Of a DNA stretch of 64,000 nt, positions 55,636 to 64,000 are shown piece after piece; the stretch's first letter is position 1; every line of letters starts with the position of its first letter. The stretch lies in the NCBI GenBank assembly GCA_964342825.1, contig CAYFHO010000011.1, positions 37,824 to 101,823 on the forward strand, read 5' to 3'. A program made the translations under genes and the position numbers. Source of the DNA: AAA164-E04 sp964342825. Its GTDB lineage: Bacteria; Verrucomicrobiota; Verrucomicrobiia; Limisphaerales; AAA164-E04. The notes beneath the pieces were generated by a model. That model saw only the letters and a list, made by a program, of their open reading frames with translations. It did no database searches and was not told the DNA's origin.

Positions 55636-58245
55636 TCACTCGCGATTCAAAGTTTCATCCATGTTTAAAATGCCCAAACTTACCGTGGTCCAGGCGGCAA
55701 GTTCGACAGGATCCAGGTCTGACGAAACGCCTGATTCACCGTGACTCAGCCATTTTGTGAGTGCTTCCTTGTCCTTCGAAAAATGGTTGCGTGCTCTCCG
55801 GGCACTTTGGCTCCAAATGTCTTTTTCCTCTGCCATCGGTGGGCGCGTCAAAGTCAAAAGATAAATTTGGTCGATGATATCTTTGCTCTGATCCTGTCCG
55901 GCCAGTTTCATTGCCCTCGAAGCCAGTCCCCGCGCCGCTTCGACAAAGGTCGTGTCATTCAAAGTGGTCAGGGCGTGGAGAGGGCTGTTGGTGCGTTTGG
56001 CGTCCACACTGCAGGTTTGCCGGGAGGCGGTGTCAAAAAACAGAGTCGGGGCGATGATGCGTCTCCAGAAGGTGTACAGGCTGCGGCGAAACAACTTTTT
56101 GCCATGATCCTGAGAGTATTTTTTATTACCAAAGGTGGCATCTTCCCACACACCGTCAGGTTGATAACCATTGACAGGCGGACCGCCCAATGAAGGATCC
56201 AGTAGCCCTGCTGCTGCCAGTGCCTGATCACGTATCATCCAGGAGGGAAGTCGAAATCTCGGAGCACGTGCGAACAGTCTGTTCTCAGGGTCCGCCTCAA
56301 TCAGTTCCGGGGATGTGGCAGAACTGCGCTGGTAAGTCTGGCTGGTCATGATGGTTTTAACCAGATGTTTCACATCCCAACCGGACTCCATGAATTCCGC
56401 GGACAACCAATCCAACAGCTCCAGATGCCTCGGGAATTCTGCCTGGACGCCAAAATCTTCAGGTGTTTTCACCAGTCCCAATCCAAAGAACTGCTGCCAG
56501 AATCGATTCACCGTGACGCGCGCCGTCAACGGATGATCTCGCCGGACAAGCCATTGGGCGAGGTCCAGTCGGTTCGGAGGTGATTTCGAACCTTTTAAAG
56601 GTGGTAATGAAGCCGGGACGGCTGCCAGAACAGGATCACTTTTGAGGTTGTAAAGTCCACGTTCCAGCATGGGAGTTTCACGACGTTCCTTTCGTTCCTC
56701 CATCACCATGACTTTGGGGACCGATCGGTTAATTTGGGCTAACTGATTGTTTGCCTGGTTCAACGCATCACGTGCTTTCGCTAACGCGGGTATCGATTCA
56801 ATGAACGCATTTGTGATCTGATTCTTCTGTTCTTTTGAACGATCCTTGCTTGGAGTGTTCAGGGCTTTTTGCAGGCTTTGAATAGACTTTTGAGTTTGTT
56901 TGTCAGAATTGTTTTCCTCTTTCAAGATTTCGTTCAACTCCACGAGTTTCTTTTCTGCCCAATCGTCCAGTGAAGGAAGGTGTCGGGTTTTCAGATCTTC
57001 AAAATGTGATCTGGTTTTCCGGACTTTTGCGCTGGCTTGAGCGATTGCTTTGCTTTGACTTTCGGAAGGAGTGGCGATCACCGGGGCGGTCTGTGGATCG
57101 CCTCCACCGCCGGTGACCGGGGTTTGATTGAAAAAATCAAAGAACTGATAGTATTCCTTCCTGGTATACGGATCGTACTTGTGATCATGACAGCGGGCGC
57201 AGGTCAGTGTGGCGCCCAGCCAGACGGTTCCCATGGTTTCGGTCATGTCCATGACATATTCCACACGGTTTTCTTCGGGGATACGTCCGCCTTCCCCATT
57301 GATCATGTGATTGCGGCAGAAGCCGGTTGCCAGTTTTTGTTCATGAGTTGCGTTGGGCAAAAGGTCACCCGCCAATTGCCAGGTGGTGAACTTGTCATAG
57401 GGGAGATTGTCATTGAAGGCCGCGACGACCCAATCACGCCAGGGCCACATCGTTCTTTCCCGGTCTCCCTGGTAACCGTTGGAATCCGCATACCTGGCCG
57501 CATCCAGCCAATTCCACGCCATGCGCTCTCCGTATGCAGGTGATGACAGATACCGGTCAATGGCCTTTTCAAACCAAGTGTCGGAAGTGTCTTGAAGGAT
57601 TTCTTTCACTTCCTGAGGGGTGGGGGGGAGTCCGGTCAGGTCCAAAGCCACGCGTCGAATCAGGGTGCTGCGCTTTGCTCGTGGCTGCGCCTTCAAATCA
57701 TTCTTCTCAAGAGCATGGTCGACGAATGCGTCGATGGGGTGCTTGCCTTTTGCGGGCGGTTCGGGCCTATGAATTGGATTCAAAGACCAATGCTTGCCCC
57801 AGGGGGCTCCCTGAGCGATCCAAAGTTTCAATCGTTCGATTTGTGATTCACTCAATGGTCTGCCCAGTTCAGGTGGCGGCATGAGATCATCGGGATCTTC
57901 GGTGATCAACCTTCTGATGAGTTCACTTTGGTCGGGATTTCCCGGCTTGATGACAGGTGACCCTCCATCAGAATGCTTCTTGGCGCTTTCTTCGACATCC
58001 AATCGAAGGTCTGCTTTGCGAGCCTTGGGGTCAGGTCCGTGGCATTGGAAACAGGCATCGGACAGAAGGGGTAATATTTCCCTGGAAAAATCGATGACTC
58101 GTTCCTCCTCAGCCTGCATCGGCCAGGCAGAAAACATGAGCAGGAAAATGAATGACCGATTTGCCCGTCGCAGGAGTTTCCTTCCTGAATGATACCAAAT
58201 ATCCTCAAGTTGTGTGATGATCGATTGAATTCTGAGTCGACTCAT
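55636..58245 (-). CDS. PSD1 / DUF1549-DUF1553 protein with c-type cytochrome motif
   Basis: An 869-residue exported protein (signal segment FIFLLMFSAWPMQAEE). A planctomycete-type cytochrome c region carries one heme motif, CFQCH (near residue 68-72), with a later methionine (DDLMPPPE). DUF1549 (about 165-380, with LTCARCHDHKYDPYTR) and DUF1553 (about 560-830) follow, separated by a coiled-coil-like linker. The exact function is unknown; it is thought to be a periplasmic redox or polysaccharide-processing protein. It is cotranscribed with the DUF1501 gene. Confidence 0.9.
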   Translation of the reverse strand: MSRLRIQSIITQLEDIWYHSGRKLLRRANRSFIFLLMFSAWPMQAEEERVIDFSREILPLLSDACFQCHGPDPKARKADLRLDVEESAKKHSDGGSPVIKPGNPDQSELIRRLITEDPDDLMPPPELGRPLSESQIERLKLWIAQGAPWGKHWSLNPIHRPEPPAKGKHPIDAFVDHALEKNDLKAQPRAKRSTLIRRVALDLTGLPPTPQEVKEILQDTSDTWFEKAIDRYLSSPAYGERMAWNWLDAARYADSNGYQGDRERTMWPWRDWVVAAFNDNLPYDKFTTWQLAGDLLPNATHEQKLATGFCRNHMINGEGGRIPEENRVEYVMDMTETMGTVWLGATLTCARCHDHKYDPYTRKEYYQFFDFFNQTPVTGGGGDPQTAPVIATPSESQSKAIAQASAKVRKTRSHFEDLKTRHLPSLDDWAEKKLVELNEILKEENNSDKQTQKSIQSLQKALNTPSKDRSKEQKNQITNAFIESIPALAKARDALNQANNQLAQINRSVPKVMVMEERKERRETPMLERGLYNLKSDPVLAAVPASLPPLKGSKSPPNRLDLAQWLVRRDHPLTARVTVNRFWQQFFGLGLVKTPEDFGVQAEFPRHLELLDWLSAEFMESGWDVKHLVKTIMTSQTYQRSSATSPELIEADPENRLFARAPRFRLPSWMIRDQALAAAGLLDPSLGGPPVNGYQPDGVWEDATFGNKKYSQDHGKKLFRRSLYTFWRRIIAPTLFFDTASRQTCSVDAKRTNSPLHALTTLNDTTFVEAARGLASRAMKLAGQDQSKDIIDQIYLLTLTRPPMAEEKDIWSQSARRARNHFSKDKEALTKWLSHGESGVSSDLDPVELAAWTTVSLGILNMDETLNRE

Positions 58246-58331
58246 TTGTGTGATGTATCAACCCTAGAAAATATGTGATTTCACTGCAAGGGGTGATTCA
58301 CAGGCAATCACGCCCGAGGTGTTGATGGTAA

Positions 58332-58360
58332 AGAAAAAGCCTCCCCACGAAGGGGAGGCT
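58332..58360 (-). terminator. Rho-independent terminator
   Basis: AGCCTCCCC (58338-58346) pairs with GGGGAGGCT (58352-58360). On the minus strand it is followed by TTTTTCTTT. It terminates the minus-strand 1014-residue protein gene, whose stop is at 58521, after the REP pair. Confidence 0.8.
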
Positions 58361-58419
58361 GATTTGTTTGATGGCAGTGTGTTGGAACGTATTGATTTGA
58401 AAAGCTTTGGCGCAATCCA

Positions 58420-58515
58420 GGTAGTGACGCGCTGCCGCGCGTCTTTGGTGTGTGCGAATATTAGTCGTTGAAAGCCAACAGTGGAATCGAGGCCGAGCGG
58501 CAGCTCGGCCCTACC
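58420..58515. repeat. REPIN-like inverted REP pair
   Basis: GGTAG at 58420 starts a type-B REP (GCGCTGCCGCGCGTC follows) and CTACC at 58511-58515 ends an inverted type-A REP (GCCGAGC, GGCA, GCTCGGC). Here the GTAG heads point outward, opposite to the main array. The type-B copy is slightly decayed. It sits between the terminator and the end of the 1014-residue gene. Confidence 0.75.
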
Positions 58516-58520
58516 GTGAG

Positions 58521-61500
58521 CTACTCGGCCGTGATGGCAAGAAGGAATGAGGAGCTGTCCTTCATGCTCGATGAATAATCGATGGCACTGATGACCTTTT
58601 CAGGGTTTGGATTCTTCCAGGTTTTCTTGAAAAGGCGCAATTGCATGGGGGAATTTTCCGTAGCAGCGTTTTCACCCTCCCAGGCGGTTTGTGAACCGCT
58701 CAGAGACGGAGCTTCAGGAGCTGTCCACCAGTCTGCGACATCCTTGCCGTATCGAACGCGGATGACATTCTCCGTACCGTCATTGTAGTAAACCGTCCAT
58801 TTTGCGATGGTTTCACCCTCTTTCGATGGCCATCCGGCGCCGTGCAGGAAATGAAGTTTCTTTGCTTTCTTGCCGATGACGATATTGGACACCTTTTGAG
58901 GATAGGCAATGGATGAAATGGCCTGGACCTGTTGTCCGTTCAGATGAACCAGTCCTCGTGCATCAAACTTGACTCCCTCCAGTTCAATGGTGCCTTTGGG
59001 AAAAGAGGCCAGATCGTTTCCTTCAAGCCCTCCCTGGTGGAAGTTGTCGTCCAGGGCAGCGTTGTAGTAGGCGTCCAAAGGAATACAATTCTCAGGTGTG
59101 CCTTCAGCTCTGGCTGGAACCGGTTTTTTCGGAGCTGCCACTTCTTTGGGGCCTTGATGCCTTCGGGTGTTGTTTCGGTTCACATTGATGTTTTCCAAAA
59201 ACAACCATTGAGGGTTCCTTAAAATGGACTGTTTACTCTTCTCAGGATTCATGTCCATGGGAGACATGGCTTTCATCATGAGAGACTGCATGCCTTCGGG
59301 GTTTTTGATGTAATTTTTCGCCAGTGTGTTTCCGACAATTTTAATGAGAGACGAAATCCCTCCCGTATGATTCAGGATGCCGAACTCACAGGTGGTGTCG
59401 TGATGCTTGGCGTAGGTCATGATCCCTCCGACGTCTTTCGCCACCGCTTCGTAGTCCTCAATCACATCCTCCAGCAATGGAGCAATTCTAGGACGAGGGA
59501 AAGCGATGTCGCCGGGCAGTAATCCGTAGATTTCTCCGTTTTCAGGATTTCGATTTACCGAAGCCAACAGAGGTGAGAAGGGAATTCGGGCAATCGCTTT
59601 GTTAACGGCGACGGCGTCCTTGTGATCGATACCGTCCAGGGCAGATTCAACCTTTTCCAGGTAACCCTGAATGTCTCGATGTGCCAATGCTTCCATGCTG
59701 GCCAAACCATGGATCAAGGCCGGCAGGGTATCGTTGAGTTTGAGGAACGATATCGAATGCGCTCCTTCCGGCACCATGTCCAGAAGGGTTTCTGCGCTTC
59801 TAGGGAGTTTGGATCCGGATTGCCATTCAAAATCCTGCAACCATTCATTGTCACCGCTATCCTGATGATACACCAGATGGTCTCCCACCTCTCTTGCGAG
59901 ATAGACTTTGCGATGGATCAATTCGTGTTGGTTGAAGCCAAACAGACCACTCTTGGTGAGCCAGACGTTTTCCCAGGTCAACTCGGTGATGTCGTGGCCC
60001 CTTTTCTGTGATTCCACGCGATAAACTTGATCGATCCATCCATTGCGTTGGTAGGGTTCCAGCAGCTCGTAGGCCTGCTTGCGACTTTCCTCCAGGACAT
60101 ATTTCTTCTGTTCCAAATGCTGGTTAAGCAGATTGGGATCGCTGTCCGGAGTAATGACGACCTGACGGTAAGCGGGTTGATACTGTTCTTCGGTCCAAGC
60201 TGTGAAGAAAGATTTGAATGAATCATGATCTTTGGGATTGGGGGTGTCCTTGACTTTTGCAGCCACCTTGAGGGTCCAGTCACTTTGAGACTCCATAGGT
60301 TGCAGCAGGACTTGATCGACATGCATTTCCTTGATTTTTTCGAGCCATCCGGTTCTGAGGTTTTTTGCCTCCATCAACTGATGCATTTTTTCAAGCGTCT
60401 TGGTAACCCAAGCGGAAGGAACTTTATTGGGCAATTGGCCAACTGCTGACCACTGATTGGCCTGTGCTGGAAAAGAGGAGAGTGCAGATTTCAATTCATT
60501 CAACGGGATGGGGCGTGTGATTTTCTCAGCATCCTGACCACCGGCATGCACCATGAAAGTCAATCCGGGAGTCAAGGATTTGGCTCGAATTCCCAGAGTG
60601 ATCCCTTCGAAGGATTCCGCTCCTGAGGAGATACTGTCATAGGCGGATTGATAAACAGCAGTGACCACACATTCGCCATAATTCAGCAATTCCTCCAGTC
60701 CGCTGACAGGAAGTTGCATACGGATTTGAGCGTCGATGACCTTGCGTTCGTTTTCTGGAATCTGATTGAGCAGGGTCTGCTTTTGCTGGCTGAGCAAAGA
60801 GATCGGAAGGTATTTAAAGAAACCAACCTGACTGAACAGTGGTTTGGCCAAACCTGGATGCACGGAAACAAAGACATCCAGATCCTTGGCCTTTTGGATG
60901 ACATCCGACATGTGAGGGTCTTCCGATAATCTGGAATAACCCTGTGTGTCCTTCAGAAGGAGCAAAAGGGAAGGTTCACCCGACAAATAAAGGCGATTGC
61001 CACTGGCCAGACCGAAGCAGTTTTTGAGTGGCCCCATGCGGACATTGGCCTTGATCATGTCGTGGCCGCCGATGGAAACCGATTCAACTTGCAGCGGCCC
61101 TTTGACGTGTTGGGCATTGTGCATGAATTTTTCGGCATCGGTAAGCCCAATGCTGAGAATGAAAAACTTGGTTGGATCGCCCGGGTAAACAGAGAGGGTG
61201 ATGTCTGCATCCAAATCCAATCCCGTGTCCTTTTCCAGTTTAGCAGGATCAATGGGTTGGCCCCCCATCTGCATGCCTAATACTGTCAGTAATGGATGTT
61301 CTTGTTGGAGTAGTCCCTGGACGGGTGGGGGAGCGAGGTGTTCCGGGATGGTGTTTTTGGCAAAGCCCTCGGCCTGGAACAATATATCAAGCGGATTCTT
61401 GATCTGAGCATGCACAATGGCATTGCTGGGCAGGACGTTTTCAGGTTTGGCTGTTTCAGCGTTCAGTTGGTGGATGGACCAAATACCTGAACAAGACAAA

Positions 61501-61565
61501 CTCAGCAGGCAAACGCTGGCGTAATATCTCAAAGGTTTTTTCAGTTTCATATCAAATCGGGTCAT
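58521..61565 (-). CDS. 1014-residue exported protein of unknown function
   Basis: A large protein with a signal peptide (YYASVCLLSLSCSGIWSI, cleavage near NAE). I do not recognise the first 840 residues, which read as an alternation of helical and beta segments and include SNAIVHAQIKNPLDILFQAE, a form seen in envelope DUF3352-like proteins. The C-terminal 170 residues look like an NPCBM or similar jelly-roll domain: KGTIELEGVKFDARG, AKKLHFLHGAGW, WTVYYNDGTENVIRV and VADWWTAPEA. ATG at 61550 (MKLKK) is also possible. It has its own terminator and lies in a run of minus-strand export genes. Confidence 0.75.
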   Translation of the reverse strand: MTRFDMKLKKPLRYYASVCLLSLSCSGIWSIHQLNAETAKPENVLPSNAIVHAQIKNPLDILFQAEGFAKNTIPEHLAPPPVQGLLQQEHPLLTVLGMQMGGQPIDPAKLEKDTGLDLDADITLSVYPGDPTKFFILSIGLTDAEKFMHNAQHVKGPLQVESVSIGGHDMIKANVRMGPLKNCFGLASGNRLYLSGEPSLLLLLKDTQGYSRLSEDPHMSDVIQKAKDLDVFVSVHPGLAKPLFSQVGFFKYLPISLLSQQKQTLLNQIPENERKVIDAQIRMQLPVSGLEELLNYGECVVTAVYQSAYDSISSGAESFEGITLGIRAKSLTPGLTFMVHAGGQDAEKITRPIPLNELKSALSSFPAQANQWSAVGQLPNKVPSAWVTKTLEKMHQLMEAKNLRTGWLEKIKEMHVDQVLLQPMESQSDWTLKVAAKVKDTPNPKDHDSFKSFFTAWTEEQYQPAYRQVVITPDSDPNLLNQHLEQKKYVLEESRKQAYELLEPYQRNGWIDQVYRVESQKRGHDITELTWENVWLTKSGLFGFNQHELIHRKVYLAREVGDHLVYHQDSGDNEWLQDFEWQSGSKLPRSAETLLDMVPEGAHSISFLKLNDTLPALIHGLASMEALAHRDIQGYLEKVESALDGIDHKDAVAVNKAIARIPFSPLLASVNRNPENGEIYGLLPGDIAFPRPRIAPLLEDVIEDYEAVAKDVGGIMTYAKHHDTTCEFGILNHTGGISSLIKIVGNTLAKNYIKNPEGMQSLMMKAMSPMDMNPEKSKQSILRNPQWLFLENINVNRNNTRRHQGPKEVAAPKKPVPARAEGTPENCIPLDAYYNAALDDNFHQGGLEGNDLASFPKGTIELEGVKFDARGLVHLNGQQVQAISSIAYPQKVSNIVIGKKAKKLHFLHGAGWPSKEGETIAKWTVYYNDGTENVIRVRYGKDVADWWTAPEAPSLSGSQTAWEGENAATENSPMQLRLFKKTWKNPNPEKVISAIDYSSSMKDSSSFLLAITAE

Positions 61566-61678
61566 TCACGCATCTTTACACGACCGCGTTCAAAATTGTT
61601 TCAAATAAAATTACGTTGTATTTGAAATGCATGTGGAGTGAGACCCTGGAGCGCTTCGAGAGACTTGACCAGGAATAC

Positions 61679-61706
61679 AAAAAAAAGGACCTGGAATACC
61701 AGGTCC
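61679..61706 (-). terminator. Rho-independent terminator of the DUF1080 gene
   Basis: GGACCTGG (61687-61694) pairs perfectly with CCAGGTCC (61699-61706) around AATA. On the minus strand it runs into eight Ts (61679-61686). It lies 42 bases after the DUF1080 stop. Confidence 0.9.
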
Positions 61707-61747
61707 CTGAAAAAAGTCGTTTTAGGGAGGCAAAGCCGCTTCAGGCT

Positions 61748-62545
61748 TTATTCATCATAATTGCCCAAACTGCGAATCCAGATATTGCGGAACCGCATCG
61801 GGTTGTTGTGATCCTGCAAGTGGATGGCTCCATGTGGGGGGTGTTCCTTGGTGTAGGTTCCCACGCGACGATGGAGACTGGGGCCGGAGTATTCCTGTTT
61901 ATGATGCAGCAACACGCCATTGTGAATCACGGTGACGTTGGCTTTTTTCACCAACTCGCCGTCTTTCCATCGGGCGGTTTCGAAAATGATGTCGTAACTT
62001 TGCCATGCACCTGGAACTTTGCTGGCATTGGCCAATGGCGGTAATTGACCATACATGGCTCCGGCTTGCCCATCTGCGTAAGTGCGGTTGTTGAAAGAAT
62101 CCAGAACCTGCACCTCATACATGCCATAGATGATGACACCACTGTTGCCTCGTCCCTGGCTGTTTCCTTCCACTTTGTGAGGAGTGGCAAATTCGATGTG
62201 TAATTGAAAGTCCCCGAAATGATCTTTGGTCTGGATCGAACCCGACTTTGGTACGACCTCCATATAACCATTCTCAACTTTCCATCCGGCGGGTTTGTTG
62301 CCGGATTTCCATTTGGAAAGATCATGGCCATCGAAAAGAATCACGGCGTCCGAAGGAGCAGGGGCGGAATGACTGAAAGTCGTTCCCGGGGTGACCACTT
62401 TGGGTGCTGGTCGATCCGGATCATGCACCCGCCATTTCTGGCCGGGGATCATGGGGGTGTCGGTGTAACCAACCGGTGAGTCAGCAGCCTGGATCAGCGA
62501 CATGCCTGCCAATGCGAGGACCAATGTCAAAATAGAGCGTTTCAT
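61748..62545 (-). CDS. DUF1080 (3-keto-disaccharide hydrolase family) exported protein
   Basis: A 265-residue protein with a signal peptide (MKRSILTLVLALAGMSLIQA). The DUF1080 jelly roll is clear: AVILFDGHDLSKW, GWKVENGYMEV, TKDHFGDFQLHIEFATP, GNSGVIIYGMYEVQVLDS and AIHLQDHNNPMRFRNIWIR. The family is common in Planctomycetota and Verrucomicrobiota, and some members cleave 3-keto sugars. ATG at 62545 fits the signal peptide; ATGs further upstream would add a hydrophilic leader. Confidence 0.9.
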   Translation of the reverse strand: MKRSILTLVLALAGMSLIQAADSPVGYTDTPMIPGQKWRVHDPDRPAPKVVTPGTTFSHSAPAPSDAVILFDGHDLSKWKSGNKPAGWKVENGYMEVVPKSGSIQTKDHFGDFQLHIEFATPHKVEGNSQGRGNSGVIIYGMYEVQVLDSFNNRTYADGQAGAMYGQLPPLANASKVPGAWQSYDIIFETARWKDGELVKKANVTVIHNGVLLHHKQEYSGPSLHRRVGTYTKEHPPHGAIHLQDHNNPMRFRNIWIRSLGNYDE

Positions 62546-62664
62546 AAGTATCATGGTTCTGTTGAGAGCTGGTTTTCTGTCAAGGATTCGGCAGAAAGGC
62601 AAGCTGAATTCCATGAATCTGCCTCGATTCACATAAATCAGAGTGCAGGGGTAAATAAAATGGT

Positions 62665-62688
62665 ATAGCCCCGCTGTCCCGGGGCTAT
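62665..62688. repeat. Isolated hairpin
   Basis: ATAGCCCC (62665-62672) is the reverse complement of GGGGCTAT (62681-62688) around GCTGTCCC. No T-run follows, so it is not a convincing terminator. It precedes the REPIN array. Confidence 0.5.
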
Positions 62689-62736
62689 GAGCTCTTCATG
62701 GTGTTCAAAGGAGTTGAATGGGAGGAAGAAGGCTGT

Positions 62737-63211
62737 GGCGGACACGCAGCAGCGCGATCCCTACCACGCAAACCATGGTAGGGCCGAGCTGCCGCTCGGC
62801 TACGAATCCACCTTTCGCATTCGATTATTCTGGAATAATCCAGAGAACGCATTTGCCGTTGTGAATGTTTCGCGGACGCGCGGCAGCGCGATCCCTACCA
62901 CACAAACAATGGTAGGGCCGAGCTGCCGCTCCGCTACGAATCCACCTTTCGTATTCGATTATTCTGGAATAATCCAGAGAACCCGGTTGGCGATGTGGAT
63001 GTTTTGAGGACGCGCAGCAGCGCGATCCCTACCACACAAACAATGGTAGGGCCGAGCTGCCGCTCGGCTACGAATCCACCTTCGTATTCGGTTATTCTGG
63101 AATAATCCAGAGAACCCGTTTGCCGGTGCGGATGTTTCGCGGACGCGCGGCAGCGCGATCCCTACCACGCAAACCATGGTAGGGCTGAGCTGCCGCTCGG
63201 CTTGAACGCGT
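62737..63211. repeat. Tandem REPIN array, left of the RAYT gene
   Basis: Four REPINs. Each has an inverted type-B REP ending CGATCCCTACC (62741-62765, 62874-62899, 63008-63033, 63141-63166), 11-13 bases of spacer, and a type-A REP starting GGTAGGGC (62777, 62911, 63045, 63178). The period is 134, 134 and 133 bases. Type A is GTAG followed by GCCGAGC, TGCC and GCTCGGC, a hairpin. Between units lies TTATTCTGGAATAATCCAG with a small inverted CTGGA/TCCAG. The heads of each pair face each other. Confidence 0.9.
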
Positions 63212-63268
63212 TTTCTAACTCCATTTTATTTGTTGCAACAACTTGTAGTTTAACATAATAAAATCCCC

Positions 63269-63730
63269 ATGCGTGAGGAACAAAAACGCAGACGCACACC
63301 TGCAAAAGGTGTGTTCATATCCTCTTTGAATCCAACTTGGGTATTCCTCACCGTATGCACAGAGAAACGAGGCCGGTGGTTGGCGCAAAGTAATGTGCAA
63401 CGGTCATTGCATGCATTGTGGAAACAAAAAGCAACAGCTTGGCTTGTGTGTGATTACTTGATTATGCCGGATCACTTGCATCTGTTTTGCGCCCCTTATG
63501 ATTTAAAGTTTACTATCGATCGATGGGTAAGCTTTTGGAAAGACTGTTTTGCTAAAACAATGGTGGAAACAGGTAAGTTTCAGAGATCCAGCTTTCATCA
63601 CCGATTACGTCATGATGAAAGTTATAGAGATAAATGGAATTATGTTCAGGAGAATCCTGTTCGAGCAGGATTAGTCAAATCGGCGGAAGATTGGCTGTAT
63701 AAAGGCCGAGTTCACGAAATAAGAAGATAA
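63269..63730 (+). CDS. REP-associated tyrosine transposase (RAYT, Y1/HUH family)
   Basis: A 153-residue single-domain transposase, the normal length for RAYT proteins. The HUH metal motif is His69-Leu-His71 in YLIMPDHLHLF, and the catalytic tyrosine is Tyr125 in KWNYVQENPVRAGL. RAYTs nick and move REP elements by recognising the GTAG head and hairpin. The gene sits inside an array of such REPs on both sides, so it is very likely their mover. All key residues are present. The perfect palindrome TTGTTGCAACAA (63230-63241) lies just upstream. Confidence 0.93.
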   Translation: MREEQKRRRTPAKGVFISSLNPTWVFLTVCTEKRGRWLAQSNVQRSLHALWKQKATAWLVCDYLIMPDHLHLFCAPYDLKFTIDRWVSFWKDCFAKTMVETGKFQRSSFHHRLRHDESYRDKWNYVQENPVRAGLVKSAEDWLYKGRVHEIRR

Positions 63731-63737
63731 ACAATCC

Positions 63738-64000
63738 GGTAGGGCCGAGCTGCTGCTCTGCCTGAGCCAGTTTTTCTGAATAGTCAGATCCGAAAGCGAT
63801 CATTCAACCGATTGCCGGTGTGAATGTTTTGAGGACGCGCAGCAGCGCGATCCCTACCACACAAACTATGGTAGGGCCGAGCTGCCGTTCGGCTACGAAT
63901 CCATCTTTCGTATTCGATTATTCTGGAATGATCCAGAGAACCCGATTGCCGGTGCGGATGTTTCGCGGACGCGCGGCAGCGCGATCCCTACCACGCAAAC
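63738..64000. repeat. REPIN array, right of the RAYT gene (continues past the edge)
   Basis: Type-A REPs start at 63738 (variant TGCTGCTCTGC arm) and 63870, and type-B REPs lie at 63833-63858 and 63967-63992. The spacing and the TTATTCTGGAATGATCCAG spacer match the left array. The array is cut by the window end at 64000. Confidence 0.88.

Noticed and set aside
62737..64000. The regular repeats near the end as a CRISPR array.
   Set aside because: The period is 133-134 bases, the units are almost wholly repeated with no unique spacers, and there are no cas genes. The hairpin pairs with GTAG heads and the RAYT gene explain it.

Overview
The window looks like a chromosomal segment of a Verrucomicrobiota bacterium, probably a marine or aquatic heterotroph. 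The evidence is the gene content: two formylglycine-type sulfatases, a DUF1501/PSD1 (DUF1549-DUF1553, cytochrome-c-like) pair, a DUF1080 protein, a CotH protein, a Tat-exported Gfo/Idh/MocA oxidoreductase, and an exosortase with an EpsI-like protein and a PEP-CTERM substrate. The long three-domain form of IspG also fits. This is inferred from family distribution; there is no rRNA in the window, and I saw no tRNA gene.

Layout. 1-4.0 kb: the start of a secreted protein, a TPR protein and a secreted CotH-like protein. 4.1-6.0 kb: a hipBA toxin-antitoxin operon behind four phased copies of a 16-bp operator. 6.1-9.4 kb: sulfatase, a small exported protein, and a PEP-CTERM protein. 9.7-12.2 kb: hisD-hisC. 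12.4-13.7 kb: exported oxidoreductase. 14.1-20.6 kb: a co-directional group of a divergent HypF-like protein, a K+-dependent-type membrane pyrophosphatase, an EpsI-like protein and an exosortase. 20.6-29.6 kb: ceramidase-like protein, HtrA protease, UbiA prenyltransferase, sialidase-like protein, esterase, truA and a LamG protein. 29.7-35.8 kb: housekeeping genes dapF-dapA-hemB-rseP-ispG. 35.8-39.4 kb: an Mla-type lipid transport operon (STAS-MlaE, MlaF, MlaD, lipoprotein). 39.7-42.4 kb: second sulfatase and NnrS. 42.5-42.7 kb: a candidate structured RNA ending in a terminator.

43.6-53.7 kb is a defence island: RhuM, a type I restriction-modification system (hsdR with a frameshift near its 5' end, hsdM, hsdS) and an AAA-ATPase/subtilisin pair that matches the IetAS architecture. 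Its genes use more C-ending codons than most of the window. 54.1-62.5 kb returns to minus-strand export genes: DUF1501, PSD1, a 1014-residue protein of unknown function, and DUF1080.

62.7-64.0 kb is an array of inverted REP pairs (REPINs) in a 133-134 bp tandem period. A small Y1/HUH REP-associated transposase (RAYT) gene is embedded in it. Related REPs lie at 39.5-39.6 kb and 58.4-58.5 kb, so the family is dispersed. The array runs off the end of the window.

The items most worth follow-up are the HypF-like protein that has lost its acylphosphatase catalytic residues, the RhuM/HsdRMS/IetAS island, the REPIN-RAYT array, the four-operator hipBA control region, the candidate RNA at 42.6 kb and the 1014-residue exported protein.
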